From positions 1 to 37,836 of the forward strand of contig JAUJOM010000017.1 of NCBI GenBank assembly GCA_030447645.1: a DNA stretch of 37,836 bases. The letters are read 5' to 3'. Positions 20,231 to 29,190 of the stretch are shown here, piece by piece. The translations under genes were made by a program, and so were the position numbers. How positions within the stretch are numbered: the stretch's first letter is position 1; each line of letters begins with the position of its first letter. The stretch comes from Longimicrobiaceae bacterium (GTDB lineage: Bacteria; Gemmatimonadota; Gemmatimonadetes; Longimicrobiales; Longimicrobiaceae). Under the pieces are notes generated by a model. It saw nothing but the letters and a program-made list of their open reading frames with translations. It had not been told where the DNA came from and made no database searches.

Positions 20231-20680
20231 ATGAAACCTTCCCGCCACGCGGCCATCCTGGACGTGGTCCGCACTGAAAGAGTCCACTCACAGGAGCGAC
20301 TACGCGAGCTGCTGATCGAGCGTGGGTTTGATGTCGCCCAGGCAACCCTGTCGCGCGACATTCGGGACCTTGGATTGGTGAAGGTGCCTGACGAGGAGGG
20401 CGGCTCGGTTTACATGACCCCGAGCACGGCGGACCCGACTCCTGCGCTCGCCCGCATGCTCCCTGCGCTGTACACGAGCGCCGATGGGGTTGGCAATCTG
20501 CTGGTGCTCCGAACCATGGTGGGTGGTGCGCAGCCGGTTGCGGCTGCCATCGACGGTGCCCGTTGGCCCGAAGTGGTCGGTACCATCGCCGGTGACGACA
20601 CCATTCTCCTGATCCTCCGTGCACCGGAACACCTCGACCTCGTACGCGAGCGGGTTGAGGAGCTTGCGGGCCTTCAGTAG
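20231..20680 (+). CDS. argR: Arginine repressor ArgR
   Basis: 149 intact residues, the standard length. The N-terminal winged helix covers about residues 1-65 (R-H-A-A-I-L-D-V-V-R, then Q-E-R-L-R-E-L-L, and the recognition helix in Q-A-T-L-S-R-D-I-R-D-L-G-L-V-K-V). The C-terminal oligomerisation and arginine-binding domain has L-L-V-L-R-T-M-V-G-G-A-Q-P-V-A-A-A-I-D and the signature G-T-I-A-G-D-D-T-I-L-L-I-L, whose Asp pair contacts arginine in known ArgR hexamers. It would bind ARG boxes when arginine is plentiful. It heads the arginine block; the palindrome at the argC start is its probable site. A 147-bp gap with repeat B separates it from argC. Confidence 0.96.
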   Translation: MKPSRHAAILDVVRTERVHSQERLRELLIERGFDVAQATLSRDIRDLGLVKVPDEEGGSVYMTPSTADPTPALARMLPALYTSADGVGNLLVLRTMVGGAQPVAAAIDGARWPEVVGTIAGDDTILLILRAPEHLDLVRERVEELAGLQ

Positions 20681-20735
20681 AGGGGCTACGCCGCCCTCGC
20701 CTCCAACGCCAATCATCCTCCGCAGTTAACCAGTT

Positions 20736-20784
20736 CCGTCCGTCAGGACGGTCGTCGCCTCCAGCCGGGTCGTTCACGGCCCGG
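20736..20784. repeat. Dispersed double-hairpin repeat B, copy 2 (inverted)
   Basis: Same 49-bp double-hairpin element as at 13241-13289 but in the opposite orientation: CCGTCC-GTCA-GGACGG first (20736-20751), then CCGGGTCGT..ACGGCCCGG (20765-20784). It sits between argR and argC, only 5 bp before the argC -35 hexamer, where it could also act as an argR transcript end. Confidence 0.88.
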
Positions 20785-20789
20785 CGAGG

Positions 20790-20816
20790 TTGACAGCACC
20801 GCACCTGGTGTATACC
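20790..20816 (+). promoter_or_regulatory. argC promoter, near-leaderless
   Basis: TTGACA (20790-20795), a 15-bp spacer and TATACC (20811-20816) form a recognisable but short-spaced promoter. Transcription would start about 20822-20824, only a few bases before ATG 20828. No Shine-Dalgarno sequence is present, which fits leaderless initiation. Confidence 0.6.
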
Positions 20817-20826
20817 TTCCGCACGC

Positions 20827-20844
20827 GATGAATAACTATTCTAA
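20827..20844 (+). promoter_or_regulatory. ARG-box-like ArgR operator over the argC start codon
   Basis: TGAATAACTATTCT (20829-20842) matches 9 of the 10 half-site bases of the TGAAT-N4-ATTCA core of the E. coli ARG box. It begins in the second base of the argC ATG. A second ATTCT half-site occurs exactly 20 bp further (20858-20862), close to the usual 21-bp spacing of paired ARG boxes. ArgR bound here would block both elongation from the promoter and initiation at the start codon. Confidence 0.6.
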
Positions 20845-21798
20845 AGCTCGCATCGGTATTCTCGGGGCGAGCGGGTATGCTGGACGTGAGCTTTCCCGCC
20901 TGCTTTCGCTGCATCCGCGTGCGCAGGTTGCTTTCGCCACCTCGGAAAACGAGGTGGGAAGCACACTGCACGGAGTCAAGCTGGTGCACACCGAAGACGC
21001 GCCGCTGGATGCGTGCGATGTCGTGATCTCCTGCCTCCCGCACGGCGTGTCGCTCGGGTGGGTGGAACGGGTGCGGGAGGTGGGCATGCCCGCGATCGAC
21101 CTGTCGGCTGACCTGCGGGTTCCCGGCGCGGAGACGCCTTCCTGGGCGCGGAGTGCAATCTACGGGATGCCAGAGCTGCACCGTGAGCGCATCGCCCGCG
21201 CGAAGCTGGTGGCGAATCCCGGCTGCTACCCGACGGCCACGCTGCTCGCGCTAGCGCCGCTGCTGCGACGCGAGCTGGTTGCCGGACCGGTCGTGGTGGA
21301 TGCGGCATCGGGAGTTACCGGCGCGGGCAGGTCCCCGAAGCGGGAGCTGCTGTTCAGCGAGGTTGCCGAAAACTTTCGCGCCTATGCAGTAGGCAACACC
21401 CACCGCCACCTGGCCGAGATGCGCTGCCAGGCTGCGATGCTCGGACGTGGAACGATGCCGGACCTGGTGTTCACCCCGCATCTGCTGCCGGTGCGGCGCG
21501 ATTCTGGCCACCATTCATGTGCCGCTCGACCGAGCCGCTGAATAGCCCGCAAGCGCTCTGGCTGGATGATTATGCAGGCGAGCCCTTTGTTCGGGTTCTC
21601 GCCCACGGCACTCCTTCACTGGTGGACGCGGTGGGGACGAACCAGGTGGTGATCGGCGTCACCGCAGTCCAGGGGACGGTTACGCCAATGCTGACGGTGA
21701 TCGCCGCGATCGACAACCTGCTCAAGGGTGCGGCCGGGCAGGCCGTGCAGAACCTGAACCTGATGTTCGGGTGGCCGGAAACGGAAGGGCTGGCGTGA
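20828..21798 (+). CDS. argC: N-acetyl-gamma-glutamyl-phosphate reductase ArgC, frameshifted near the end
   Basis: NADPH-dependent reduction of N-acetylglutamyl phosphate to the semialdehyde, third step of arginine synthesis. About 322 residues. The N-terminal Rossmann loop is I-G-I-L-G-A-S-G-Y-A-G-R-E-L. The catalytic Cys is in V-A-N-P-G-C-Y-P-T-A (about residue 132), followed by S-G-V-T-G-A-G-R and G-N-T-H-R-H. The frame is intact to about 21490, then shifts: G-I-L-A-T-I-H-V-P-L is in a second frame and the C-terminus (W-L-D-D-Y-A-G-E-P-F-V-R to L-K-G-A-A-G-Q-A-V-Q-N-L-N) is in a third. Both breaks lie within 55 bp, so assembly error is likely. The stop overlaps the argB GTG. Probably controlled by the ARG-box-like site on its start codon. 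Confidence 0.95.
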
Positions 21799-22520
21799 TC
21801 CGCGTGGTCAAGGTGGGCGGAAATGTGGCCGACGATCCCGCCTGGGTGCGGAGCGTGGCCCAGGGAATCGCGGGCACGCCCACGGTGCTGGTGCATGGCG
21901 GCGGGCGAGAAACCTCCGAGGTGCAGCGGGCGCTCGGTGCCGAGCCGGAGTGGCGTGATGGGCTGCGGATCACCACACCGGCGGCGCTGCGGGCGCTGTG
22001 CATGGTGCTGTCCGGCGAGGTGAACAAACGCTGGGTTTCGGCGTTGCTCGACGTGGGCGTGGACGCACTCGGGCTGTCCGGGCAGGACGGCGCTCTGCTT
22101 CGCGCCCGCGTCGCGTGCGGTGGGGCGCTCGGGCGCGTCGGGGAGATCACGGCGGTGCGTGCCGAGCTGCTGGAGCTGCTGCTGGAGCGGGGCTTCGTTC
22201 CCGTGGTGTCTCCCATTTCCCGGGGCGACGACGGCGGCGCGCTCAACGTCAACGCCGACGACGCAGCTGTGGCGATCGCCGCGGCCACGGGCGCGGCGGA
22301 ATTGCTCTTCGTGTCGGATGTAGCCGGGGTGCGGAGCGGGGAGGAAATACTCCCGGAGCTGGACGCGGCGGGCGCTGCCGCGCTGATCGCCAGTGGGGAG
22401 GCTACAGGTGGGATGGTTCCCAAGCTCCGCGCCGCCACCCGTGCCGGGATCGCGGCGGTGCGGATCGGCGGACCGGAAATGCTGACCAACTCCGAAGCAG
22501 GAACACGGATCACATGCTGA
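21795..22520 (+). CDS. argB: Acetylglutamate kinase ArgB
   Basis: Phosphorylates N-acetylglutamate with ATP, second step of the pathway. 241 intact residues, short end of the family range. Amino-acid-kinase fold: V-V-K-V-G-G-N at the N-terminus (Lys for phosphate), V-H-G-G-G-R loop, D-G-L-R-I-T (the Arg binds the substrate carboxylate), N-V-N-A-D-D-A-A (acetylglutamate contact), and F-V-S-D-V-A-G-V-R near the ATP site. There is no N-terminal extension of the arginine-feedback-inhibited hexameric type, so control may be mainly by ArgR. GTG 21795 overlaps the argC stop (GTGA), and the TGA at 22518-22520 overlaps the argD start. Confidence 0.94.
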   Translation: MIRVVKVGGNVADDPAWVRSVAQGIAGTPTVLVHGGGRETSEVQRALGAEPEWRDGLRITTPAALRALCMVLSGEVNKRWVSALLDVGVDALGLSGQDGALLRARVACGGALGRVGEITAVRAELLELLLERGFVPVVSPISRGDDGGALNVNADDAAVAIAAATGAAELLFVSDVAGVRSGEEILPELDAAGAAALIASGEATGGMVPKLRAATRAGIAAVRIGGPEMLTNSEAGTRITC

Positions 22521-23692
22521 CGACACAACTTTCCGACGCCCTGCTCGGCGTTTACCGCCCCACCGGCCCGACGTTTGTCGCGGGCGAGGGTGCATACCTG
22601 ATCGCGGAGGACGGCACCCGCTTCCTGGATTTCACCAGCGGGATCGCAGTCAACGCGCTCGGTCACGGAGATCCGGACGTCCTCGCCGCCATTCGCGCGG
22701 CGCTGGACACCGGGCTGATCCACACCTCCAATCTGTTTCGCACCCGGCCCGCCGCGGAGCTGGCTGCGTGGCTGGTGGAGCACTCGTTCGCGGATCGCGT
22801 CTTCCTGTGCAACTCGGGCGCGGAGGCCAACGAGGCGGCCCTCAAGTTCGCGCGCCGGTGGGCCGGGACCGTGGCCGACGGCAAGCATGAGATCGTGGCG
22901 TTCGGGGGCGGCTTCCACGGCCGCACCATGGGTGCGCTCGCGGCCACTGCTCGCCCGGCGTACCAGGATCCGTTCCGCCCCCTGATGCGCGGGGTGCACT
23001 TCGCCGAAGTGGGGGATGTAGGCGAGGCCGAGCGCTTGATCCGCCGGGACCGCACAGCCGCCGTGATCATCGAGCCGCTTCAGGCTGAAGGCGGCGTGCT
23101 GCCCGTGCCACCCCGCTTTCTCAAGGCGCTGCGTTACCTGTGCGACGAGGCGGAAGCGCTCCTGATCCTGGACGAGGTGCAGGTCGGCCTTGGGCGCACG
23201 GGTACGCTGTGGGCGCACGAGCAGGCGGGAATCCAGCCGGACCTGATGTCGCTGGCGAAGCCGCTGGCGGGCGGGCTCCCGATGGGGGCGGTGCTGCTGA
23301 CGGAGCGCGTCGCGGCTGCGATCCAGCCGGGTGACCACGGAAGCACCTTCGGCGGTGGACCGGTGGTGGCGAGCGCCGCGCTCGCGGTCTGCCGCAAGAT
23401 CGGCAATCCCGCCTTCCTTGCCGAAGTTCGCCGCAAGGGTGCGGAGCTGGGCGATCGGCTGCATGCGCTCGCGTTGCGTCAGCCCCGAATTCGGGCGGTG
23501 CGGGGTGCGGGAATGATCTGGGGGGTGCAGGTGGCCGGAGCCGCGGCGGAGGTGGTTTCCCGCGCACTGGGCACCGGACTGCTGCTCTGCACGGCGGGGC
23601 CGGAAGTGGTGCGGCTCCTCCCGCCGCTTTCCGCTACGGATGAAGAGCTGGCTCGTGCAGTGTCGATCCTGGAGGGTGCTCTCGCATGCTAG
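22514..23692 (+). CDS. argD: Acetylornithine aminotransferase ArgD
   Basis: PLP enzyme moving the amino group from glutamate to N-acetylglutamate semialdehyde, giving N-acetylornithine. 392 intact residues, class III aminotransferase. Visible features are F-T-S-G-I-A-V-N-A-L-G-H near the start, F-L-C-N-S-G-A-E-A-N-E-A-A (phosphate cup), then G-F-H-G-R-T-M-G-A-L, and L-I-L-D-E-V-Q-V-G-L-G-R-T-G (PLP-ring Asp). The Schiff-base Lys is in L-M-S-L-A-K-P-L-A-G-G-L-P. Such enzymes often also act on succinyldiaminopimelate in lysine synthesis. ATG 22514 overlaps the argB stop; its TAG overlaps the following ATG 23686. Confidence 0.95.
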   Translation: MLTTQLSDALLGVYRPTGPTFVAGEGAYLIAEDGTRFLDFTSGIAVNALGHGDPDVLAAIRAALDTGLIHTSNLFRTRPAAELAAWLVEHSFADRVFLCNSGAEANEAALKFARRWAGTVADGKHEIVAFGGGFHGRTMGALAATARPAYQDPFRPLMRGVHFAEVGDVGEAERLIRRDRTAAVIIEPLQAEGGVLPVPPRFLKALRYLCDEAEALLILDEVQVGLGRTGTLWAHEQAGIQPDLMSLAKPLAGGLPMGAVLLTERVAAAIQPGDHGSTFGGGPVVASAALAVCRKIGNPAFLAEVRRKGAELGDRLHALALRQPRIRAVRGAGMIWGVQVAGAAAEVVSRALGTGLLLCTAGPEVVRLLPPLSATDEELARAVSILEGALAC

Positions 23693-24216
23693 TGCAGCTT
23701 TCACGGCCGGAGTCACGGACCCAGCACCGGGTGGAGCCTGGTACCCGGGTATTCGTGCGCCCGGCGCGCATTGCCGACATGCTGCAGGTCGAGCCGCTCA
23801 TCAACGGCTTCGCAAAAGACAACCTGATGCTCCCTAAAACGTGGGAGCAGCTAGTCCGCATGTTTCGGGAGTTTGTGGTCGCTACGGATGCGGACGGGCG
23901 GGTGCTCGGCTGCGGCGGATTGCGGGTGTTTTCCGACTCGCTGGCTGAGATCATCTCGCTTGCCGTGGATGAATCGGCACACGGACTGGGGATCGGCGGG
24001 AGGGTAGTGGAGCGGCTCCTGGAAGATGCCGAAGCACTCGGCATCCGAACCGTTTTCGCGCTCACTCTGCGGGACGGTTTCTTCCACCGACTCGGCTTTC
24101 GAACCGTGCCCAAGGAGATGTTTCCGGCGAAGGTGTGGGCGGACTGCCGCAACTGCCCGAAGCTGCACGCCTGCGACGAGATCGCAGTGGTCAAGGAACT
24201 TACGCAGGGAGAATGA
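23686..24216 (+). CDS. Short ArgA-type amino-acid N-acetyltransferase (NAGS)
   Basis: 176 intact residues of the GNAT fold, without the amino-acid-kinase domain of classical Arg[16 protein letters not shown] starts the domain. The acetyl-CoA pyrophosphate loop lies in [11 protein letters not shown], and [16 protein letters not shown] follows. The end carries three Cys in [13 protein letters not shown], a feature of stand-alone NAGS such as the mycobacterial one. It would make N-acetylglutamate, the first step, and its place between argD and argG supports this. The ATG overlaps the argD stop and its TGA overlaps the argG ATG. A GNAT with another amine substrate cannot be excluded. Confidence 0.88.
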   Translation: MLVQLSRPESRTQHRVEPGTRVFVRPARIADMLQVEPLINGFAKDNLMLPKTWEQLVRMFREFVVATDADGRVLGCGGLRVFSDSLAEIISLAVDESAHGLGIGGRVVERLLEDAEALGIRTVFALTLRDGFFHRLGFRTVPKEMFPAKVWADCRNCPKLHACDEIAVVKELTQGE

Positions 24217-25439
24217 CAATGACGCAGAATGCCGTGGTACTCGCTTACTCGGGTGGGCTGGACACCTCCATCATCGTGCCCTGGCTGCGAGAAGCGTACG
24301 GCGCCGAAGTGGTGTGCGTGGCCGCCGATGTCGGACAGGCTGAAGAACTGGACGGCCTGGAGGCTAAGGCGCTCGCTTCCGGGGCCAAAGCCTGCTACGT
24401 AGAAGACCTGCGCGAGGAGTTCCTGACCGGCTTTGTGTGGCCGACGCTGAGAGCTGGGGCGATCTACGGGCGCAAGTATCTGCTGGGTACCTCAATGGCC
24501 CGCCCGATCATCGCCGCGCGCCAGGTACAGCTCGCGCAGATGCTCGGTGCGAGTGCGCTCGCGCACGGCTGCACGGGGAAGGGCAATGACCAGGTTCGCT
24601 TCGAGCTGACCTACGCCGCCCTCGCTCCGGAGATGCAGGTGATCGCTCCCTGGCGCGAATGGACGATCCGGAGCCGTGAGGACGCAATTGAGTATGCCGC
24701 ACGCCATGGAATCCCGGTCGCGGCCACCCGGGGAAAGATCTACTCCCGGGACCGGAATCTGTGGCACGTGTCGCATGAAGGCGGTCCGCTGGAAGATCCG
24801 GCGTGGGAGCCGGAGTCCGATCTTTTCCTGCTCACCCGTTCACCCGAGGACGCTCCCGACCGCCCCGAGTACGTGAGCATCACCTGGGAAGCAGGCCTCC
24901 CAGTGGCAGTGGACGGCGAGCCGCTGGGTCCCGTGGCGCTGCTAAAGCGGCTCAACGGGATCGCCGGTCTGCATGGTATCGGACGTATCGACCTGGTCGA
25001 GGACCGGCTGGTGGGAATGAAGTCGCGCGGTATCTACGAAACGCCGGGTGGTACGCTGCTATACGCCGCGCACTCCGAATTGGAGCAGATGGTGCTGGAC
25101 CGCCGCACACTGGCGCTCAAGGACCTGATCGCACCGCGGTACGCGGAGCTGGTGTACGAGGGGCGCTGGTGGACCGCGGAGCGCGAAGCCATGGACGCAC
25201 TGGTGGATTCCACCCAGCGGCGGGTGACTGGCGAGGTGCGCTTCAAGCTGTACAAGGGCGGGTACACGGTGGCGGGACGCACATCCCCGTACTCGCTGTA
25301 CGACGAGCGCTTCGTCACCTTCGGCGAGGACGACATGTACGACCAGGCTGACGCCGCCGGCTTCATCCGGCTCTTCGGCCTTCCCAATCGGGTCGCCGCC
25401 TTGCGCGAGCGGGAGCAGGGGCTCGTGGAGGCTCGATGA
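24213..25439 (+). CDS. argG: Argininosuccinate synthase ArgG
   Basis: ATP-dependent joining of citrulline and aspartate. 408 intact residues. The N-terminal pyrophosphatase loop is [10 protein letters not shown] (about residues 10-19). [15 protein letters not shown] binds the substrates, and [19 protein letters not shown] is the other family signature. The C-terminal helix for tetramer assembly follows [17 protein letters not shown] 24213 is used because it overlaps the previous stop (ATGA); ATG 24219 is possible. The stop overlaps argH ATG 25436. The substrate citrulline needs ornithine carbamoyltransferase, which is not in the window. Confidence 0.96.
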   Translation: MTMTQNAVVLAYSGGLDTSIIVPWLREAYGAEVVCVAADVGQAEELDGLEAKALASGAKACYVEDLREEFLTGFVWPTLRAGAIYGRKYLLGTSMARPIIAARQVQLAQMLGASALAHGCTGKGNDQVRFELTYAALAPEMQVIAPWREWTIRSREDAIEYAARHGIPVAATRGKIYSRDRNLWHVSHEGGPLEDPAWEPESDLFLLTRSPEDAPDRPEYVSITWEAGLPVAVDGEPLGPVALLKRLNGIAGLHGIGRIDLVEDRLVGMKSRGIYETPGGTLLYAAHSELEQMVLDRRTLALKDLIAPRYAELVYEGRWWTAEREAMDALVDSTQRRVTGEVRFKLYKGGYTVAGRTSPYSLYDERFVTFGEDDMYDQADAAGFIRLFGLPNRVAALREREQGLVEAR

Positions 25440-26917
25440 GCAGCGCACCCCTGATGCAGGCCCCCCATCGGCTGTGGGGCGGCCGCTTCGCCGAGGGTCC
25501 CGCCCCGGAGATGGACCGGCTCAACACCAGCCTCGATGTGGATCACCGCCTGTGGCGCGAAGACATTGCCGGGAGCCAGGCCTGGGCCACCGCACTTGGG
25601 GCTGCCGGGGTGATCGAGCAGCAGGAAGCAGCCACGCTGCGGAGCGGGCTGGACCGCGTCGCGGCTCGGCTGGCGAAGTGGACGCCGCGGGACTGGGCCG
25701 CAGCCACCGATGAGGACATCCACACGCTCGTGGAGCGGCTCCTCGGCGAGGAAGTCGGCGCGGTAGCGGGAAGCTGCACACCGGCCGCTCGCGCAACGAT
25801 CAGGTTGCCACGGACACGCGTATGTGGGCACTCGGCGCCATCGCCCGCGTGGACGCCGCGCTGCGGAGCTGCAGCGGGCGCTGCTCGCCCGGGCCGAAGA
25901 GCACGTAGACACGATCATGCCCGCGTACACGCACCTGCAGCGGGCGCAGCCGGTTTCCGCCGCGCACTGGCTCCTTTCCCACGCCTGGCCGCTGGCCGGG
26001 ACCGGCAGCGCCTCGCCGACGCCCGTCGTCGGGTCGCGGTGCTGCCGCTCGGCTCGGGGGCCATTGCCGGGTGCCCTTTTCCGGTGGACCGGGTGCTGCT
26101 CAAGGAAACGCTCGGCTTCAGCGAGCTTTCCGCCAACAGCATCGACGCGGTGGCGGACCGGGACTGGGTGGCCGAGCTGGTCTGGGTGCTGGCGATGACC
26201 GGGGTCCACCTGTCCAGGCTGGGGGAGGATCTGGTGATCTATGCCTCGACGGAGTTCGGCCTGGTGCGCCTTGGCGAGCAGTGGAGCACCGGCTCGTCGC
26301 TGATGCCGCAGAAGCGCAATCCCGATGCGATGGAGCTGGCGCGTGCCAAGGCGGGACGGCTGATCGGCGACCTGACCGCGGTTCTCACCCTGCTCAAGGG
26401 CTGCCCTCCGGTTACAACAAGGATCTCCAGGAAGACAAGGCCGCGCTCTTCGATGCCTTCGATACGCTGGAAGTGCTGCTCCCCGCGGTGGCCGGTACTG
26501 TTCGCACGCTGACAATCAACAGCGAGCGCTCTGCTTCCGCTGTGGATGCGGGGATGCTCGCCACCGAGCTGGCGGACCACCTGGTACGCCGCGGCGTCCC
26601 TTCCGAGGCGCCCATTCGATTGTCGGAAATCTGGTTCGCCTGGCGGAAGAGCGCGGCTGCACGCTGGACGCGCTACCCAGTGAGGCGTTCGTCGCCGCGT
26701 CCGAACACTTTCGGGTGTGGAGACCGCCGAGCTTTTCGATGTTCGGGCAGCTCTGGAGGCGCGGGCCGGGATTGGCGGGACCGCCAGCGGCGCGGTGCGC
26801 GAGCAGGCGGCCCAGCTGCGCGCGCTGCGCGCGCGACTTTTGAGGCCCTCACCCCGGCGCTACGCGTCCCTCTCCCACCTGTGGGAGAGGGACAGCCGAG
26901 CCTGCGAGGCAGGGTGA
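25436..26917 (+). CDS. argH: Argininosuccinate lyase ArgH, frameshifted
   Basis: Splits argininosuccinate to arginine and fumarate, last step of the pathway. About 465 residues rebuilt from three frames: L-W-G-G-R-F near the start, [18 protein letters not shown] (about 25760-25810, across a frame change), [10 protein letters not shown] (catalytic His region), and the superfamily signature [12 protein letters not shown] (about 26293-26328). D-L-Q-E-D-K follows. Frames change near 25770, 25860, 26010, 26400, 26615 and 26710. In the present frame the C-terminus runs through repeat A to a TGA at 26915-26917; TGA 26841-26843 in a neighbouring frame, right after the normal ending R-A-L-R-A-R, is more natural. 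Confidence 0.92.
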
Positions 26918-26919
26918 GG
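26846..26919. repeat. Dispersed palindromic repeat A, copy 2
   Basis: Related to the element at 9611-9685: both begin CCCTCACCCCGGCGCTAC, share CACCTGTGGGAGAGGGACA in the middle and GCGAGGCAGGGTGAGG at the end. Here the inner stem CCCTCTCCCAC/GTGGGAGAGGG is perfect. It fills the junction between the convergent argH and M20 genes and could act as a bidirectional terminator. Confidence 0.85.
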
Positions 26920-28086
26920 CTATGAGAGCACCCGACGCGCTGCCCGCTCCAGTACGCGGACGGCAACCGGAAGGGCGTCTTCGCACAGGTTGAAATGCGG
27001 CGAGTGGTGCGGATGGATTGCACCGCTCGCCGCATTGCGTGCACCCACGAAGAAGTAGCACCCCGGCACACGCTGCAGGATCTCGCCAAAGTCCTCGGCA
27101 GCCATGGTGCGCACTCCAGGATCGGTACGCACCTGGTCCGGCCCGACGATCTCCACCGCCGCCTCGACGCACGGTTTCGGCAAGGGCTGGATCGTTGATG
27201 GTGGGTGGAGTGCCCGGCTCGAAGCGGAGCTGATAGCTGGCGCCAACGGCAGCGCACACGCCGGCCACCACCTGCTCCATCCGGCGCGGCAGCTCTGCCA
27301 CCAGCTCGGGATCGAACGCGCGCAGCGTCCCCCGCAACCTGGCCGTATCGGCGATCACGTTGTGGGCCTCACCGGCGCGGAATGCACCCACGGAAAGAAC
27401 CGCTGAGTCCAGCGGTGATACCGTGCGGGACACGATCCCCTGCAGCGCAACCACCACCTGGCTGCCGACCAGCACCGCGTCCAGCGCTTCATCCGGGATG
27501 GCGCCGTGGCCGCCGCGCCCCTGAATGGTGATCTCCCACTCGCTTGCCGATGCCATCAGCGGCCCCGGCACCACGCCCACTACTCCGCTCGGCAGCCCCA
27601 ACCAGATGTGCAGGCCAGTGCTGCATCTACGCCGTTCAGCACGCCTTCACGCACCATCTGCGAGGCGCCGCGGCTGATCTCCTCCGCCGGTTGAAATACG
27701 TAGCGGAGCGTTCCGCCCCACTCCGCGCGGGTGCGGGCGAGCCGCTCCGCGACTGCAAGGCCGATCGCGACGTGGGCGTCGTGTCCACAGGCGTGCATGG
27801 TTCCCGCCTGCAGGGAAATAAAGTCGTGAGTGCACTCTTCAGAAATGGGAAGCGCGTCCATGTCAGCGCGGAGGAGCAGGGTGGGCCCGGCACCGGCCTC
27901 ACCGGGGAGCGTGCCGACTACTCCGGTTTCCGCAACGCCGGTCTGGACGTCGTATCCCGCCTGCCGCAGCCGCTCGGCGATGATCCCGGCGGTGCGGTGC
28001 TCCTGAAAGGCTAGCTCCGGATGGCGGTGCAGATCCCGACGTGTTTCGATCAGCGTCAGCGTTTCATGGGGATCGAGCAGGGTCAC
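26920..28086 (-). CDS. M20D-family amidohydrolase (HipO/AbgB-like), frameshifted
   Basis: Zinc amidohydrolase of about 388 residues that removes N-acyl groups from amino acids or cleaves related amides. From GTG 28086: R-R-D-L-H-R-H-P-E-L-A-F-Q-E is the standard start. L-L-L-R-A-D-M-D-A-L-P-I and M-H-A-C-G-H-D-A-H-V-A-I bring the metal-site Asp, Cys and His. Q-P-A-E-E follows, then the dimerisation domain with G-R-G-G-H-G-A-I-P, and M-A-A-E-D-F-G near the end. Frames change near 27600, 27200 and 27060. The start overlaps the GT9 stop (GTGA). It converges with argH; acting as a stand-in for the missing acetylornithine deacetylase is conceivable, but the sequence is nearer hippurate/indoleacetyl-amino-acid hydrolases. 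Confidence 0.88.
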
Positions 28087-29189
28087 CGATCGTGTACCAG
28101 GTTGCTGCCGGGGATGTGCGCTTCGTCGGGCGGTATCAGCTCCTCGAGCGCTGCGAGCACGCGTTTCACCGGCAGCGAATCCAGCGTTCTCTCCGGCGCG
28201 TCGAGGGTGCGATGCGGTGAACCGTACGGGTACCACCATTCCCCCACGCCGGGTGCATACATCACCGCGGCTGGCTTCCGGAACGCGGCCGCGGCGTGGG
28301 CGATGCTGGTATCCGGAGTGAATACCAGATCGGAGGTGGCAACCAGCGCGATCGCCTGACGGATTCCGGCCGTAGGCGCCACCTGCGCGTTGCCCTGGCT
28401 TGCGATGCTCCGGGCGCGCTCCATTTCCGCCGGCGATGCGATGACCAGTGCACGAAGCTTCGGGTGGCGCTGCCGCAATTCGCGCAGGACGGTGATGAAA
28501 CGATCTTCCGGCCACTGGCGGTCCCAGCCGGCGGAGATGTTGACGAGCAAACGCCGGGTGCCCTCGCTCGCTCCAGCGGAATCCCAGATCTGCTCGGCCG
28601 CGGAGCGCTCCTCGGGGCGGAGCGTGAGCTGAGGGCGGAAGTCCGTGCGCTCCGGATCGATGCCAAAGGGAGTCCCAAGCGCCGCTAGTCGATCCACGAC
28701 GTGCCTTGCACCCGGGGGCAGTGTGACTGGCAACGAGAGCACGTCGTCCACTCCGCGCCCGGACACCCCGATCCGGTGGCGGGCACCAGACGCGTACATC
28801 AGCAGCATGGCCGTGCGCGAGGGCGCGGTCACCATGCAGTCGATGACTGCGTCATAGCGTGCCTGGCGGAGCCGCCAGGCGAGAGCGGGATAGCTCCACG
28901 GGCGCCGCTTGTCGAGCACGTGTACGGCGTTGATGTAGGACTCTCCGCGAATGATCGGAGCGTTCGGCGGTGACGCGAGGACGTCCAGCGATAGGGTCGG
29001 AAAGGCAGAGGAGATCGCTCGTAGCAGACCCGTGGACACGATCATGTCGCCGATCCGGTCGTGCCGCAGGAACAATACCCGGTGCGGACGCGCCCCCCAG
29101 TCCGGCACCTGCCCCCTGCCCTGCACGTGGGTGAGCGTGGCGAGCTGCCGCGTGGAAAGGCTCCGCCACGCCCGCTCCAGATAATTCAC
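28083..29189 (-). CDS. GT9-family (heptosyltransferase-like) glycosyltransferase
   Basis: 368 intact residues from GTG 29189. The GT9 signature at the N-terminal Rossmann domain is V-L-F-L-R-H-D-R-I-G-D-M-I-V-S-T-G (R-x-D-x-x-G-D). The C-terminal nucleotide-sugar site shows L-L-V-N-I-S-A-G-W-D-R-Q-W-P-E-D-R-F, then D-L-V-F-T-P-D-T-S-I-A-H-A-A and P-G-V-G-E-W-W-Y-P-Y-G. Family members add heptose to lipid A-core in the cytoplasm on the membrane surface; the sugar here is unknown. An in-frame ATG at 29276 exists, but it would overlap the previous gene by 86 bp; GTG 29189, one base after its stop and preceded by GGTAGG, is preferred. The stop overlaps the M20 start. Confidence 0.88.
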   Translation of the reverse strand: MNYLERAWRSLSTRQLATLTHVQGRGQVPDWGARPHRVLFLRHDRIGDMIVSTGLLRAISSAFPTLSLDVLASPPNAPIIRGESYINAVHVLDKRRPWSYPALAWRLRQARYDAVIDCMVTAPSRTAMLLMYASGARHRIGVSGRGVDDVLSLPVTLPPGARHVVDRLAALGTPFGIDPERTDFRPQLTLRPEERSAAEQIWDSAGASEGTRRLLVNISAGWDRQWPEDRFITVLRELRQRHPKLRALVIASPAEMERARSIASQGNAQVAPTAGIRQAIALVATSDLVFTPDTSIAHAAAAFRKPAAVMYAPGVGEWWYPYGSPHRTLDAPERTLDSLPVKRVLAALEELIPPDEAHIPGSNLVHDR

Positions 29190-29190
29190 C

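Noticed and set aside
21722..23716. A 664-codon open frame on the minus strand opposite argB and argD
   Set aside because: It mirrors two well-supported genes; composition is Arg/Ala/Ser-rich without motifs, a codon-bias shadow.
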